A stretch of 64,000 bases of DNA from Tsukamurella pulmonis. GTDB lineage: Bacteria > Actinomycetota > Actinomycetes > Mycobacteriales > Mycobacteriaceae. The stretch's first letter is position 1. Every line of letters starts with the position of its first letter. The notes under the pieces were generated by a model. The model was not told where the DNA came from and searched no databases. It saw only the letters and a program-made list of their open reading frames with translations. Of this stretch, positions 20,767-28,858 are shown piece after piece. Both the position numbers and the translations under genes were made by a program. Location of the stretch: assembly GCF_900103175.1 (NCBI RefSeq), contig NZ_FNLF01000002.1, positions 3,734,136-3,798,135 on the forward strand, given 5' to 3'.

Positions 20767-22140
20767 TCAGTGGGTGAGATGCTCGACCATCAGAACCTGC
20801 AGCTCACCGACGAGGAAGCCGAGGATCGCACCCACCATGATCAGCGTCTTCTCGTCCGCCTGGAACGCGGGACGCAGGACTCCCTCGAACTCGTCGGGGG
20901 TCATCGCCGCCATCTTGTGCACCATCGTCGTGCGGATGTCGAGCCTGGCGTCGAGGTAGTCGTTGGCGTCGGCGAGCATGACCGGCATCGCGGCGACGAA
21001 GTCGTCCGCGCCCGCCCGCGACATCGGGCCGATCTGCGTCATGTCCAGGCCGCCCGCGACCTTCCCGACCTGCCCGCCGACCGCGCCGCCGACCATGCCC
21101 ACGGCGTCCGCCACCACCCCGACGAGGTTGCCCGCCGTGAGCGGGCCGACCCCGACCTTGTCGAGGCCGAGGTTCTGCGCGTTGCCGCGCAGCGCCTTCT
21201 CGACGCTCGGCAGCTCGTCCTCCATCGCCTCCCGCAGCACCCCGGCGACGACGGTCACCAGCTGATCGCGCTGCGGTCCGGTGAACAGCGAGCGCACCAA
21301 TCGCTCGGCGGTGAGCACGCGGGTGGCGATGAGCGCGCCGTACTCCTCCGAGACGGGGATGCGGTGCTTGAGGAACAGGCCCTGCCACGGGATGAAGCCG
21401 AGGTACTTCGTCGGCTCCTTCGGGTTGAAGATCAAGCGCAGCGCGGCCCAGTCGGTGAACCAGCCGGTGAACAGGCCGAACAGCGGCATGATCCACGGAT
21501 TGCGGAACAGGGCCCAGCAGGCCGCCTGCAGCAGGCCGATGAGGAAGCCGAAGACCAGGCCGCTGTTGCGGATGAAGGCGAACTCCCGTCGCCCGACGTC
21601 CAGGAACATCCGCTCGAGCACGTCCGGGTCGGCGAGCACCTCCCGCGTGACCATCTCCTTGAGGTCGAAGACCTCGTCGATGTTCTCCCGGATCGCCACC
21701 ACCAGCTTCGGGACCAGATCGCGCGCGATCACCTGCGCGCGCTGGACCACCAGATCACGCGCGGTGCCGGGGAGGAGGTTCCACAGCGCCGGCTGGTACT
21801 CCGCGGCGACCACCGGCACGATCCGCGCGACCTCGCGGCGCAGCTGCCGCTCCATCCGGTCGCCCAACTCGTCGGCGTCGACCTTCTCGAGGATGTCCGA
21901 GGCCGAGACCAGTCGGTCGGTGAGGGTGTCGCAGAGGACCTCGACCATCTGCGGCGCCCTCTTCGGGATGATGCCCTGCCACCCGAGCTTGCCGATGCCC
22001 TTGAACTGATGCGGCCGGAACATCATCCGGATCGCCACGACCTTGGTGCCGTACCCGATGAGGGCCGCGATGATCGGCATCGAGACGTAGATGAGCCAGT
22101 TCCGCTGGACGTCCGCGGTGATCTCGGCCCACGACTGCAT
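20767..22140 (-). CDS. DUF445 membrane protein
   Basis: This 457-residue protein has an N-terminal membrane helix (about 13-33, WLIYVSMPIIAALIGYGTKVVAIRMMF), a long helical soluble part, a central hairpin of two hydrophobic helices (SGLVFGFLIGLLQAACWALF and the following IMPLFGLFTGWFTDWAALRLIF) and a C-terminal helix (IMVGAILGFLVGELQVLMV). The repeated KxxIRMMF / ALRLIFNPKEP motifs are characteristic of DUF445. Function unknown; an inner-membrane or contact-site role is speculative. The ATG is 7 bases after TAGGGT; a GTG 9 bases earlier overlaps the promoter hexamer. Confidence 0.85.
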   Translation of the reverse strand: MQSWAEITADVQRNWLIYVSMPIIAALIGYGTKVVAIRMMFRPHQFKGIGKLGWQGIIPKRAPQMVEVLCDTLTDRLVSASDILEKVDADELGDRMERQLRREVARIVPVVAAEYQPALWNLLPGTARDLVVQRAQVIARDLVPKLVVAIRENIDEVFDLKEMVTREVLADPDVLERMFLDVGRREFAFIRNSGLVFGFLIGLLQAACWALFRNPWIMPLFGLFTGWFTDWAALRLIFNPKEPTKYLGFIPWQGLFLKHRIPVSEEYGALIATRVLTAERLVRSLFTGPQRDQLVTVVAGVLREAMEDELPSVEKALRGNAQNLGLDKVGVGPLTAGNLVGVVADAVGMVGGAVGGQVGKVAGGLDMTQIGPMSRAGADDFVAAMPVMLADANDYLDARLDIRTTMVHKMAAMTPDEFEGVLRPAFQADEKTLIMVGAILGFLVGELQVLMVEHLTH

Positions 22141-22147
22141 GGCGGCC

Positions 22148-22153
22148 ACCCTA
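22148..22153 (-). promoter_or_regulatory. -10 element for leaderless DUF445 mRNA
   Basis: TAGGGT on the minus strand, 7 bases before the ATG. It decides between the ATG and the earlier GTG. Confidence 0.45.
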
Positions 22154-22182
22154 CGCAGGACACCCGCCCGACGTGATGTGAA

Positions 22183-23055
22183 TCACATGAGCGGGCCGCC
22201 GCCGTTCCACTCCCCCTGCGGCAGATGGGACGCAATGTGCGGCGCCCGCGCCAGCAGGGCGTCGAGCTGCTCGCGGCGCCGGCCGGCACCGGCGTCGAGA
22301 CGCCGGCGGGTGGCCGGATCCGCGGGGTAGAAGGCCTCGAGTACGAGGCTCTCGAGCACCACGTCGTGCGGGCCGCCGAAGGTGGTGAGGGTGCTGACGA
22401 AGGAGAGCTCGGCACCGTCGTCGTCGCGCATCCGGAACGGGACGAAGACGCCGGGCGCGGGATCGGGGTCGCGCCCGCCCCGGGGCGGCGCCGGGTAGGC
22501 GCGCAGCTCGCGGTACAACTCCCCGAGCCGGGGGTCGGCGGTGCGCTCGTAGCTGCGCCGCACCCTGGCGAGTGCGGAATCGCGCACCTGCGCGTGGTTG
22601 AGCAGGCGCGGCACGAGTCCATCGGGGTGCAGCGTCAGTCGCATGACGTTGAGCGGCGCTTCGAGCAGTGCCGCGTCGACACCGGTGACGAACAGCGCGG
22701 CCCCGGTGTTGGCGGTCACCAGGTCGAATCCCGCACCGAGAACCATTGCGGGGTACGGCGCATGGGCGGCGAGGACGGTCTCGAGCGCCGCGCGCACGGG
22801 GCGCATGGGCGCGTCGTCCAGGCCGTGCGCCGTGTACACCGGGGCGAACCCGGCGGCCAGCAGAGCCTCGTTGCGGGCGCCGAGCGGCATGTCGAGTTGT
22901 TCCCCCAGTGCGGTGACGAGGCGCCTGCTCGGTCGCGCGCGACCGGTCTCGACGAAGCTCAGGTGACGGGCGGAGACGCCCACCGCCAACGCGACGTCGA
23001 GCTGGGTTCGGCGGCGCCGCACGCGCCAGTCCCGGATCATCTCGCCGCAGGTCAC
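22183..23055 (-). CDS. XRE-family regulator with MmyB-like ligand domain
   Basis: This is a 290-residue DNA-binding protein. An XRE helix-turn-helix (about 5-65; TQLDVALAVGVSARHLSFVETGRARPSRRLVTALG) precedes a PAS-like MmyB domain (about 90-265) with the family motif MVLGAGFDLVTAN. Such proteins usually repress a neighbouring oxidoreductase or transporter and bind a fatty-acid-like ligand. It is divergent from the small membrane protein at 23143, the most likely target. The GTG is 7 bases after TAGCGT. Confidence 0.9.
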   Translation of the reverse strand: MTCGEMIRDWRVRRRRTQLDVALAVGVSARHLSFVETGRARPSRRLVTALGEQLDMPLGARNEALLAAGFAPVYTAHGLDDAPMRPVRAALETVLAAHAPYPAMVLGAGFDLVTANTGAALFVTGVDAALLEAPLNVMRLTLHPDGLVPRLLNHAQVRDSALARVRRSYERTADPRLGELYRELRAYPAPPRGGRDPDPAPGVFVPFRMRDDDGAELSFVSTLTTFGGPHDVVLESLVLEAFYPADPATRRRLDAGAGRRREQLDALLARAPHIASHLPQGEWNGGGPLM

Positions 23056-23062
23056 GATCTCG

Positions 23063-23068
23063 ACGCTA
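23063..23068 (-). promoter_or_regulatory. -10 element for leaderless XRE regulator
   Basis: TAGCGT on the minus strand, 7 bases before GTG. The divergent membrane gene starts only 87 bp from this regulator's start. Confidence 0.45.
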
Positions 23069-23142
23069 GCGTCGTTCGGTAGGCGGCCGCATTACCTCGG
23101 AGGTAATCGACGCCGTACCCGCTCGCCGCGAGACTCGTCGCC

Positions 23143-23586
23143 ATGACGACCACGATCACCATCTCCGACCGACTCTCGCCCGCCTTCACCGCAATGGCCG
23201 CCGGCCGCATCGCCTGGGGCGCCGCCGCGGTCCTCGCGCCGCGGACCAACCTCCGCGTCGCCGGCGCCCCGTCGCTCGGCGCCCCGCACACGGACTACCT
23301 GATCGGCGTTTTCGGGGTGCGGGCGCTGGCGATCGGGCTCGGCTACGTCACCGGCGACGCCGCCACCCGGGCCCGGTGGCGCCGCCTCGGCCTGCTGATC
23401 GACGTGGTGGACACCGTCAACGGGCTCGCCCGTTTCGCCGCGGCGGACGACGCCCAGTCGCGCCGCGCCGGACGCCTGATGGTGGCGATCACCGGTGCGT
23501 ACGCGACCGTCGGGCTGGCGGACGCCGCCGCCGGGCTCGCCCGCTCCCGTCAGGCGCGACGCGGGCGGTCCGACCGGGCCGCGTAA
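23143..23586 (+). CDS. Small membrane protein divergent from XRE regulator
   Basis: This 147-residue protein has about three or four hydrophobic stretches (TAMAAGRIAWGAAAVLAP, DYLIGVFGVRALAIGLGYV, VAITGAYATVGLADAAAGLA) separated by short basic loops. The composition and the GRxxxGxxxxLAP start resemble uncharacterised DUF4267-type membrane proteins. The ATG lies 7 bases after GAGACT, a weak -10. It is probably controlled by the divergent XRE regulator. The last 37 bp overlap the convergent DUF2339 gene. Function unknown. Confidence 0.75.
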   Translation: MTTTITISDRLSPAFTAMAAGRIAWGAAAVLAPRTNLRVAGAPSLGAPHTDYLIGVFGVRALAIGLGYVTGDAATRARWRRLGLLIDVVDTVNGLARFAAADDAQSRRAGRLMVAITGAYATVGLADAAAGLARSRQARRGRSDRAA

Positions 23587-25340
23587 GCCGCCCCCACACC
23601 GAGCAGGATCACGCCGACCAGCAGGAAGGCGATCACGCGCACCGCACCGTCGAGGGCCGCGAGGTCGAACAGGAAGAGCTTTGCCACCGCGCCCCCGATG
23701 AGCGCCAGTCCCGCGACGTTCCCCGCTGCACCCCAGTCGTGGCGCCGCTGCAGCAGCAGGTGGGCGCCGGTCGCGATCCAGACGACGGTGGCGGCCCCGT
23801 GACCCCAGCGCGCACCGTCGACGCCGCCGATCGCCCAGCCGGCGTTCGCCAACAACGCGGTGGCCGCCCCGAGCGCCGCGACGCCGCAGGCCACGCCGAG
23901 CGGCGTGCGGCTCTCCTCGGGCACCCGCGGCACGAGGCGCCACGCGACGACGACGGCGAAGACCAGCGCGAGCGCCGCGGTCACGAGGGCGGGAGCGGTG
24001 CCCGCGCCGCGCCGCCCGGCCTCGTCGAGCAGGGCCACCGTCGCGCCGTAGCGCTCGAGTGCCAGTGCGAGACCGACCCCGCCGAGCACCGCGCCCGCCC
24101 AGCAGGCCGACGGTTCGCGCCGGGCCGCGACCAGCGCGCCGATCCCCAGCACGAGCACGACCGCGGGCAGCGACGCCGCGGGCACCGTGATCACGGCGCC
24201 GAGGAGGGCGGCGAACGCGGCCACGCCGAACCACACTCCGCGCACGGCGGGCGTGGTGCCGGGCAGCAGGGCGAGCGCGATCAGGGAGGCGACGAGGGCG
24301 AATGCGGCGAAGGCCGCGGCCCAGTCGGGCGCGCCGATCATCGCGAGCAGGACGGGCGCGACGGTGACGACGCCGGCGGCGATCAGCGGCCACGAGCGCC
24401 CCGCGCGGGCCTGCGCGTCGGCGGCCGCGAGCAGCCCGACGACGGCGCCGAGCACCGTCGCTCCGAGTACCGGGAGGGCGTCGGACGGCCCGGCGGCGAG
24501 CGCGAGCACCGCGAGGGTGAGCGCGGTGCCGCTCGCGCGGACCACGTGCAGCCACGGCCAGGCGGCGGGACGGGAGACGCCGATCGAGGCGATCGCGAGG
24601 ATCAGGGTGAAGCCGCCGAGCAGGTGGGCGTTGTCGGCGAGGGGCGGCGCGAGCACGTAGACCGGCGCGTACAGGGCGATCCCGAGCCACTGGCTGCGCC
24701 AGCGGGTGGCGAGCGCGAGCCCGGCCAGCGCGATCAGTCCCGAGAGCGCGAGGCCGATCGCCGGGTGCACCCACCCGTAGATCCCGGTCACGGCGACGGT
24801 GTCGAGGTAGGCGGCGGCGACGCCGGTCGCCGCGAGAGCCGTGGCACCGATGCGGCCGCCCGGCCGGCGGTGCAGCCACAGCGCCGCGCCGAGCAGGCCG
24901 GCCGCAAGGACGGTGCCCAGGCCCACCCGGACGGCGGGCCCGAGCAGGCCCGCCTGCGCGGCGAGCACGAGGAGCAGTGCGACGCCGATGAGGGTGACCA
25001 GCACGCCCGCCCCGGCGAGGACCCGCGCGACGGTGAACACCGACGACGACGGTGCGCGGACGGGCGCGAGCGGTTCCGGTGTCGCGGGCCCGACGGGGCG
25101 GCGCGCGGCGGACCCGGGCGACCACGACAAGGGCTGCGGCGCGGGGCGCGGGTGCGGTGCCGGATGGGACTGCGGCGCCGCCGGACGGGGCGCCGCGGAG
25201 CCGAGGAGGACGGGTCCGGCGGCGGGCTGCGCGAGGGCGCCGAGCTGGGCCTGCATCCACTGCAGTCGCCGGACGGTGATGTCGAGTTCGGTGGCGAGAC
25301 GCTCGATCCGGGGATCGGTCTGCGCGAGGGTCTGTGGCAT
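23550..25340 (-). CDS. DUF2339 polytopic membrane protein
   Basis: This is a 596-residue protein. A short coiled helix (DPRIERLATELDITVRRLQWMQAQL) leads to a Pro/Ala/His-rich linker (about 40-110) and then at least a dozen near-continuous hydrophobic helices rich in Ala, Leu and Gly to the C-terminus, the usual DUF2339 layout. The ATG after TAAGGGC is chosen; the frame stays open for another 1.5 kb upstream only because it runs in a shadow frame of the MFS gene. No catalytic residues are evident. Function unknown; a transport or envelope role is a guess. Confidence 0.85.
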   Translation of the reverse strand: MPQTLAQTDPRIERLATELDITVRRLQWMQAQLGALAQPAAGPVLLGSAAPRPAAPQSHPAPHPRPAPQPLSWSPGSAARRPVGPATPEPLAPVRAPSSSVFTVARVLAGAGVLVTLIGVALLLVLAAQAGLLGPAVRVGLGTVLAAGLLGAALWLHRRPGGRIGATALAATGVAAAYLDTVAVTGIYGWVHPAIGLALSGLIALAGLALATRWRSQWLGIALYAPVYVLAPPLADNAHLLGGFTLILAIASIGVSRPAAWPWLHVVRASGTALTLAVLALAAGPSDALPVLGATVLGAVVGLLAAADAQARAGRSWPLIAAGVVTVAPVLLAMIGAPDWAAAFAAFALVASLIALALLPGTTPAVRGVWFGVAAFAALLGAVITVPAASLPAVVLVLGIGALVAARREPSACWAGAVLGGVGLALALERYGATVALLDEAGRRGAGTAPALVTAALALVFAVVVAWRLVPRVPEESRTPLGVACGVAALGAATALLANAGWAIGGVDGARWGHGAATVVWIATGAHLLLQRRHDWGAAGNVAGLALIGGAVAKLFLFDLAALDGAVRVIAFLLVGVILLGVGAAYAARSDRPRRA

Positions 25341-25387
25341 GCCCTTACGCTGCCGCACCGGAGGCCGGCGCGGCAGCGTAGGACTAC

Positions 25388-26923
25388 TCAGTCCGCGGCG
25401 GTACTTCCCGCCCCCACCGGCGAGGCGTCGGCCTGCGGTCCGGTGGGAACGGCACCGTCGGCGCGACGCGGGCGGGCCAGGGCGAGCACCGACACCGTGC
25501 CGGCGAGACCGACGAGGGTGAGCCCGACGACCACGGCGATCGCGGTGGTCATCCCGGGCAGTAACTGACCGGGCAGGGCCTGCGTCCCGGCACTGGTGGT
25601 GATCGCGGTGACCACGGCCATCATCACCGCGCCACCGACCTGGATGAAGGTGTTGAGCAGACCGGAGGCCAGCCCCTGCTCGTCGTCGTCGACGCCCTCG
25701 GTGGCCTGCGAGTTCACGGCCGGGAAGGTGAGGGCGAAGCCCACGCCGAGCAGCAGGATCGTCGGGAACAGGAACAGCCAGTAGCTGGCGCCGGCCTCCG
25801 CGCGGAGGAACCAGACGTACGCGCCGAGGAAGGCGGTCAGGCCGACGGCGACGAGGACGGTGCTGTTGACCCGATCGAGGACGGCGTCGATCTTGGTGGC
25901 GGAGGCCACCACCAGCAGGCCGGCGGGCAGGAACGCGAGCGACATGGCGACGGGGCTCCAGCCCAGCGAGTCCTGCACGTACAGCGTGACCAGGAACTGG
26001 AAGGCCGCGTACCCGCCGAACATGACGAAGCCGGCGAGGTTGGCGTGCACCAGCCGCACGGAGCGCAGGATGCCCAGCCGGACCAGCGGGTGCCGGTGCT
26101 TGGCCTCGATGACGACGAAGGCCACGGCGAGCAGCGCGGACACGGCGAACAGGGTGAGCACCGTCGGGGACGTCCAGCCGAGGTGCGGGGCCTGGACGAC
26201 GGTGTAGACCAGGATCAACAGCGCGCCGGTCGAGGTGAGGGCACCGGCCACGTCGAACCGCTTGAGGGAGAAGGTCTCCGACGGTGCGGTGCGCGGGATC
26301 ACCTTCCAGCCCAGGACGACGAGCGCGATCGCGATGGGGCCGGGGAAGAGCAGGGTCAGCCGGTAGGAGGCCTCGGTGAGCAGGCCGCCGAAGACGAGGC
26401 CGAGCGAGAATCCCGAAGCGCCGCAGACGGTGTAGATGGAGAACGCCTTGTTGCGCGCCGGGCCCTCGGCGAAGGTCGTGGTGATGATGGACAGCCCCGC
26501 GGGCACGGTGAACGCGGCCGCGACGCCCTTGATGAAGCGCAGCGCGACGAGCGCCGCGGGCAGGTCGATGAACGCTGTCGCCACGGAGGCGATGCCGAAG
26601 ACGGCGACCGCGCCGAGGAAGACGGGTCGGCGGCCGATGAGGTCGGCGGCGCGGCCGCCGAGCAGGAGCAGGCCGCCGTAACCGAGCACGTAGCCGGAGA
26701 CGATCCATTGCAGCGAGGACGGATCCATGCCGAGCGCGGCCTTGATGGAGGGCAGTGCCACGCCGACCATCGAGATGTCGAGGGAGTCGAGGAACAGTGC
26801 GCCGCACAGCACGAGCAGCAGGAGCCAGGTCTTCGAGGTCCAACCGCTCGCGGTGGTGACGTGGTCCGCGGGCGCGTCCGCGCTGTTCGACGGTGCTGTC
26901 GGGGGTTCGTGTGTGGTGGTCAC
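25388..26923 (-). CDS. MFS drug exporter, DHA2-like (MarR-controlled)
   Basis: This 511-residue proton-driven exporter has about 14 membrane helices. Family motifs: LDSLDISMVGVALPSIKAALG in helix 1, GGRAADLIGRRPVF after helix 2, and RFIKGVAAAFTVPAGLSII. Likely substrates are antibiotics or dyes, but not deducible. It is divergent from a MarR regulator. The start GTG is set by a good promoter (TAGACA, 17 bp, TAGAGT, 7 bases to GTG); an ATG 24 bases upstream lies within the promoter. The palindrome over the -35 element predicts repression by the divergent MarR protein. Confidence 0.92.
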   Translation of the reverse strand: MTTTHEPPTAPSNSADAPADHVTTASGWTSKTWLLLLVLCGALFLDSLDISMVGVALPSIKAALGMDPSSLQWIVSGYVLGYGGLLLLGGRAADLIGRRPVFLGAVAVFGIASVATAFIDLPAALVALRFIKGVAAAFTVPAGLSIITTTFAEGPARNKAFSIYTVCGASGFSLGLVFGGLLTEASYRLTLLFPGPIAIALVVLGWKVIPRTAPSETFSLKRFDVAGALTSTGALLILVYTVVQAPHLGWTSPTVLTLFAVSALLAVAFVVIEAKHRHPLVRLGILRSVRLVHANLAGFVMFGGYAAFQFLVTLYVQDSLGWSPVAMSLAFLPAGLLVVASATKIDAVLDRVNSTVLVAVGLTAFLGAYVWFLRAEAGASYWLFLFPTILLLGVGFALTFPAVNSQATEGVDDDEQGLASGLLNTFIQVGGAVMMAVVTAITTSAGTQALPGQLLPGMTTAIAVVVGLTLVGLAGTVSVLALARPRRADGAVPTGPQADASPVGAGSTAAD

Positions 26924-26930
26924 GTCGGCA

Positions 26931-26959
26931 ACTCTATGCGTATGCATTAAATGTGTCTA
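26931..26959 (-). promoter_or_regulatory. Promoter of the MFS exporter
   Basis: Minus-strand TAGACA (26954-26959), 17-bp spacer, TAGAGT (26931-26936), then 7 bases to the GTG start. Confidence 0.65.
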
Positions 26960-26965
26960 CATTTA
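26948..26965. promoter_or_regulatory. MarR operator palindrome
   Basis: TAAATGT-GTCT-ACATTTA, perfect 7-bp arms, lies between the divergent exporter and MarR genes and covers the exporter -35 element. Confidence 0.75.
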
Positions 26966-26996
26966 TTTCTCAGGAATATATTGCGCCCGCCCGGTG

Positions 26997-27002
26997 TAGA
27001 CT
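26997..27002 (+). promoter_or_regulatory. -10 element for leaderless marR mRNA
   Basis: TAGACT, then exactly 6 bases, then ATG. No ribosome site. Confidence 0.55.
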
Positions 27003-27008
27003 GCGGGC

Positions 27009-27467
27009 ATGAGCGCCACCGGCGACGTCGACACGATCGGCGCGAGCACCTGCACCCCCGCGGACGACGCGTTGGCGGAGCAGTGGCACCGGCTCATGCG
27101 CGACTACTCCCGGATGACCTGCGCCCTCGACCGAGCGCTGGCGGAGCACGAGCTGACCTCGTCGGAGTTCGAGGTGCTCGAGCAGCTCGCCCGCGCTCGC
27201 ACGGCCCAGAGCGGCAAGGTGCGCATGGCCGACCTCGCCGAGCACGTGCACCTCTCGCAGTCGGCCCTGTCGCGACTGGTGGCCCGCCTGGAGAAGGACG
27301 GCCTCGCCACCCGCAGCATGTGCGAGAGCGATCGACGGTCGGTCTTCACCGCCATCACCGACGACGGCCTGAGCCGCTACGACGCGGCGCGGCCGACCCA
27401 GCGCGCGGTATTGCGCACCGAGTCGGCCGAGTGCGAGATGCGGGACTACCTCTGCGGCGAGGAGTGA
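27009..27467 (+). CDS. MarR-family repressor of the divergent MFS exporter
   Basis: This 152-residue protein has a winged-helix domain (about 45-115): LTSSEFEVLEQLAR, LAEHVHLSQSALSRLVARLEKDGLATR and the wing SDRRSVFTAITDDG. The two Cys in the N-terminal helix region (ASTCTPADD, MTCALD) and one in RSMCESD could allow redox sensing; this is inference. Divergent from the MFS exporter across an 85-bp gap with a palindromic operator. It abuts the convergent lipoprotein gene with no spacer. Confidence 0.92.
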   Translation: MSATGDVDTIGASTCTPADDALAEQWHRLMRDYSRMTCALDRALAEHELTSSEFEVLEQLARARTAQSGKVRMADLAEHVHLSQSALSRLVARLEKDGLATRSMCESDRRSVFTAITDDGLSRYDAARPTQRAVLRTESAECEMRDYLCGEE

Positions 27468-28076
27468 TCAGCGCACGGTGACGACCTTGCCGGTCATGTC
27501 GGCCCACACGGTCTTGGTGCCGCGCGGGCTCTGCACGGTCACCATGCTCCGGATCTCCTCGGTGGCCGGGATGCGCCGGGAGACCGACACGCCCAGGATC
27601 TTGCCGCCGTCGAGCTTCGCCGCGCCGGGAGCCGCCGCGATCGCGTCGACGACCGCCTGCGTCTTCACCTCGTCGGACCCGAACGCGTTCTGGCGCAGTG
27701 CTTCCTCATCACCACCGTAGTCGACGGGAGTCGACTCACCCTTGACCTCACCGTCGCTGCTCACGTGCCAGGAGTTGAGTTCGGAGGGCTTCTTCGGATC
27801 GACGATGTCGACGGTGATGTCGCCTCCGGCGAGCTGGATCTCGGTGATCCGCGCGGGCTTCTTCCCACTCCTGGTCGCCGCCGCGTCGATGATCTTCCGC
27901 AGGCTCGCCGGGGTGATCTCCGTCAAGCCCTTCTCCGTGCGGTCCGCCGCCCGATCCTTGGCGTCCTTGATGGAGGTGGGCGCGGTGTCCTTGCTGGTGC
28001 TGCTGCACGCGGCACCGGACAGGGCGGTCACGGCCACGAGTGTTGCGGCCAGGGTCTTGACGATCCGAGAGGACAT
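27468..28076 (-). CDS. Putative lipoprotein downstream of a TetR gene
   Basis: This 202-residue protein has a lipoprotein signal peptide: a basic start, a hydrophobic helix, then ALSGAAC with Cys24 as the probable lipidation site (the -3 residue is Gly, weaker than consensus). The mature part alternates helices and beta strands (ITEIQLAGGDITVDIVDP, MVTVQSPRGTKTVWADMTG), with a PepSY-like feel but no firm family. AAGGAG lies 5 bases before the ATG. It is on the same strand as the upstream TetR gene, with a palindrome set between its -35 and -10 elements, so TetR control is likely. Confidence 0.8.
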   Translation of the reverse strand: MSSRIVKTLAATLVAVTALSGAACSSTSKDTAPTSIKDAKDRAADRTEKGLTEITPASLRKIIDAAATRSGKKPARITEIQLAGGDITVDIVDPKKPSELNSWHVSSDGEVKGESTPVDYGGDEEALRQNAFGSDEVKTQAVVDAIAAAPGAAKLDGGKILGVSVSRRIPATEEIRSMVTVQSPRGTKTVWADMTGKVVTVR

Positions 28077-28122
28077 GGTTGCTCCTTCATGAGCGAGTGG
28101 ACAGGGGGCTGCCGGCACTCGA

Positions 28123-28150
28123 ACCATATCGCAACTCGGAGTTGCATTAA
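28123..28150 (-). promoter_or_regulatory. Lipoprotein promoter containing a TetR-type operator
   Basis: Minus-strand TTAATG (28145-28150), 16-bp spacer, TATGGT (28123-28128). The spacer holds GCAACTC-G-GAGTTGC (28131-28145), a perfect 15-bp palindrome, placed to block RNA polymerase. Confidence 0.65.
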
Positions 28151-28803
28151 CTTTCGGGCGCGGGACCCCCGGGCCGGAACGCCCCGGCACGCGCGGCCGC
28201 GGCCGTGGCCGCGGCGGCCTGTCCGGCGAGGGCGTCGTCCAGCGCACCGCCCGAGAGCAGCAGCCGGAAGTAGATCGGCGCGACGAGGTAGTCGATCGTG
28301 TCGTACGGATCCGTCCCCGCCGGCACGTCACCCCGGCCGACGGCGCGCTCGATGATCGCCGCCGACAGCGGACGGCGGCTCGCGAAGATCTGCTCCCGCA
28401 CGGCGGAGACGCCGTCGAGCGCACCGGCGTCCGACGTGAACAGAGCGCGCAGCACGCGACCCGAGGGACCGGCGACGACGCCGATCACCCCCTCCGCGTA
28501 GCGCCGCAGATCCCGCTCCAGGCTCCCGGTGTCCTGCGGTTCGACGGGCACGGCGGTGAACGCGGCGAGCGCGGCCACCAGCAGTGAGTCGCGATCCTCC
28601 CAGCGCCGGTAGATCGTGGTCTTGTGCACGCCCGCGCGCCGGGCCACGCCGGGGACGGTGAGCCCCGCGTAGCCCACCTCCACCAGCTCCGCGAGCACCG
28701 CGGCGAAGACCTCCGCCTGCACGCGCGCACTGCGCCCGCCGGAGCGACGGCGGATCTCGCCGCCCTCGCCCGTGCCCGGCTGCCCGCCTTCGCGATCGCT
28801 CAT
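28147..28803 (-). CDS. TetR-family repressor
   Basis: This is a 218-residue repressor. The helix-turn-helix (about 22-68) reads VFAAVLAELVEVGYAGLTVPGVARRAGVHKTTIYRRWEDRDSLL; the C-terminal ligand-binding part is of the TetR_C type (LRRYAEGVIGVV, GRVLRALFTSD). The ATG at this position is preferred because GATACT, a weak -10, lies 6 bases upstream; a longer form would have no start signal. It lies between an MFS exporter and a lipoprotein on the same strand. The palindrome at its 3' end suggests that the lipoprotein is a target; its ligand is unknown. Confidence 0.9.
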   Translation of the reverse strand: MSDREGGQPGTGEGGEIRRRSGGRSARVQAEVFAAVLAELVEVGYAGLTVPGVARRAGVHKTTIYRRWEDRDSLLVAALAAFTAVPVEPQDTGSLERDLRRYAEGVIGVVAGPSGRVLRALFTSDAGALDGVSAVREQIFASRRPLSAAIIERAVGRGDVPAGTDPYDTIDYLVAPIYFRLLLSGGALDDALAGQAAAATAAAARAGAFRPGGPAPES

Positions 28804-28858
28804 GGCGCCAGTATCACAGCCGACGGCCGCCGGCACCGGGCTCGACGCGCGGAGCGGC

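Noticed and set aside
23550-26843. A single 1097-codon minus-strand gene combining DUF2339 with upstream sequence
   Set aside because: The upstream part is a shadow frame of the MFS exporter; the DUF2339 protein begins at an ATG with its own ribosome site.
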